Both the position numbers and the translations under genes were made by a program. The notes beneath the pieces are model-generated. The model was not told the origin of the DNA. It did no database searches and was given only the letters and a program-made list of their open reading frames with translations. 64,000 nt of DNA from Trichaptum fuscoviolaceum (lineage: Eukaryota; Basidiomycota; Agaricomycetes; Hymenochaetales; Trichaptaceae): positions 7,502,001 through 7,566,000 of the forward strand of contig CAJSYZ010000005.1 in the NCBI GenBank assembly GCA_910574455.1, read 5' to 3'. Below are positions 62,848 to 64,000 of the stretch, in pieces; position 1 is the first letter of the stretch; every line of letters begins with the position of its first letter.

Positions 62848-63858
62848 ATGTCAACTCGAAGACAGACGAGGGCTAAGAACAATAACCAGCACCCCGGAGC
62901 AGTAGTTGACCAACTCAGAACAAGACGAACAAAGGAGGAGATATTGCGGGAGAAGGAAGAAAAAGACAAAAGGAAAGTACAGCAGGCAGCGAGGCGGGAT
63001 GAGGCATTGAAGGAGAAGGAGGAGAAGGAAAAACAGAAGGAAGAACGGGCAGCTTTCCGCAGAGCTGCGGCCCAGCAAGTCGCGGTCGCGAAAGAGAGGA
63101 AAAAACTCGCTGCGGAGCAGAAACGGGCAGCAAAAGAACAAGAGGCAGCTGACAAGGTACGAAAGAAGGTGACTGCAGCAGAAAACCAAGAAGCAGCGAT
63201 GCTAGAGACCGTAGAAATTGAAAACAATTTGTCGAAGGCTCTTGAGACACGCACCCAGATGGGCTCAACAGTGCCTAAACTCGCTGGAAAACGTGGATGT
63301 AGGAAGCCGAAGGGCGAAGCTAGTAGTAAGTCTTCAACCTCAGATCAGTAATTACATAGCTTTGAACTGGCGTAAGCAGGCTCGAAGAACGATGTTAAAG
63401 ACGTGTCGGGTTGTGAAGTTGAATACAACGAAGACTTAGACATTGGTGAGTTATACTGCCTATACATTTTCAGATGTTTTCGAAGCTTGGAGGTTGACTA
63501 CTTTGACTCACAATATGAAGCGGCGAGTACGGATGCGTCAAACAGAAAGCCTGCAAAAAAGGCTAGGAAAGAAGATCCCAAAGGTGAACTTCCATTTCGC
63601 ACCCGTGTGCAGACCGCAAAGACGTCGAGATCTGCCGCCACTCCAAGCAACATTTTCTTTCACGCACCTGCCGGACAGAACGAGAGCCTTTCTGGTGAAG
63701 AAACGGATATAATAGACTCGCCCGCTACGTCAAAGCGGGACGACAAGACAAAGCGACCTGCCAGGGCGCTTCGCAACACAGATGAATCCACTTTCATTGG
63801 TGAAGAGGATGGAGGACTTGAGGTGGCTGGGATAGACTTGAGAGGGATCAATTTGTGA
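62848..63858 (+). CDS. Lys/Glu/Ala-rich coiled-coil protein, transposon-associated (continues)
   Basis: ATG 62,848 gives MSTRRQTRAKNNNQHPGAVV, then LRTRRTKEEILREKEEKDKR and about 100 residues of charged heptad-like helix (KEEKEKQKEERAAFRRAAAQ). The first apparent stop (63,349) is avoided by an in-phase intron (gtaagt...agcag) joining GEAS to SKNDVKDVSGCEVEYNED. After another intron the frame continues through RKPAKKARKEDPKGELPF, TPSNIFFHAPAGQNE and an acidic end (DLRGINL), where a further GTGAGT donor suggests continuation beyond 63,858. I recall similar RTRRTK-E coiled-coil proteins next to transposases in Agaricomycetes, but this is from memory. Probably nuclear; function unknown. Confidence 0.6.
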
Positions 63859-64000
63859 GTTTAAATTTGAAATCTTGCAATGCGTACGGGATCAATTTCT
63901 GGAATGCACGATGTAATGGTAAGTGTGAAGCTTGATTTAGACTCAGCTAAAGCTCATAGTTTGATCCACTGGCAACTAGATTACTAATGTTCATGCTAAA
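63859..64000. other. Probable intron/exon continuation at window edge
   Basis: Directly follows a GTGAGT donor of the coiled-coil gene. The gene probably goes on outside the window. Confidence 0.35.

Overview
The window is nuclear DNA from a filamentous basidiomycete, almost certainly an Agaricomycete (mushroom-forming fungus). Genes are dense with many short GT-AG introns of about 45-70 bases. There are three STE3-type pheromone receptors, TKL-like and IKS1-like kinases typical of these fungi, a chromodomain Ty3/Gypsy element and a Plavaka-family DNA transposon. No rRNA, tRNA or CRISPR was seen. The species cannot be named from sequence alone. Many genes here have such short exons that single-frame reading misses them; I re-read splice junctions by eye and recovered several, including two Pmp3 genes, a full metacaspase and the 5' exons of a protease-like gene.

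Layout. 1-3.7 kb: no supportable gene. 3.74-16.64 kb: a block bounded by inverted copies of a roughly 1-kb segment, each carrying the same two-exon small gene. Inside lie a TKL-like kinase, an IKS1-like kinase, a conserved hypothetical protein and two adjacent genes of the Pmp3 stress membrane-peptide family. 16.8-29.9 kb: three STE3-type seven-helix pheromone receptors, all on the minus strand, with a DUF7025-like/AAA+ ATPase gene between the first and second and a 128-bp-arm palindrome just downstream of the second. This looks like a B mating-type (P/R) locus or a non-mating receptor cluster; I found no convincing CaaX pheromone-precursor gene.

31.0-39.8 kb: an APH/ChoK-fold kinase-like protein, two small unrecognised multi-exon genes in divergent orientation, and a metacaspase whose catalytic Cys sits in DACKVG instead of the usual D-[AS]-C-H-S-G. 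Only 30 bp after the metacaspase stop begins a 6.7-kb Ty3/Gypsy chromovirus-type LTR retrotransposon (39,828-46,563) with two apparently identical 830-bp LTRs and a perfect 5-bp target duplication, yet with broken gag/pol frames. 46.6-64 kb: a repeat-rich accessory region with a WRN/RNase D-like 3'-5' exonuclease, a decayed BCS1-like AAA ATPase pseudogene, a large trypsin-fold protein, a coiled-coil protein with an in-frame amber codon, a Plavaka transposase gene and a divergently transcribed Lys/Glu-rich coiled-coil gene that continues to the window edge. The spacers in 51-63 kb share TAC/TAG microsatellites, ACTAGT palindromes and TTCAAGTT/CTCCGAGTC motifs, so this part may be one large mobile element or a nest of them.
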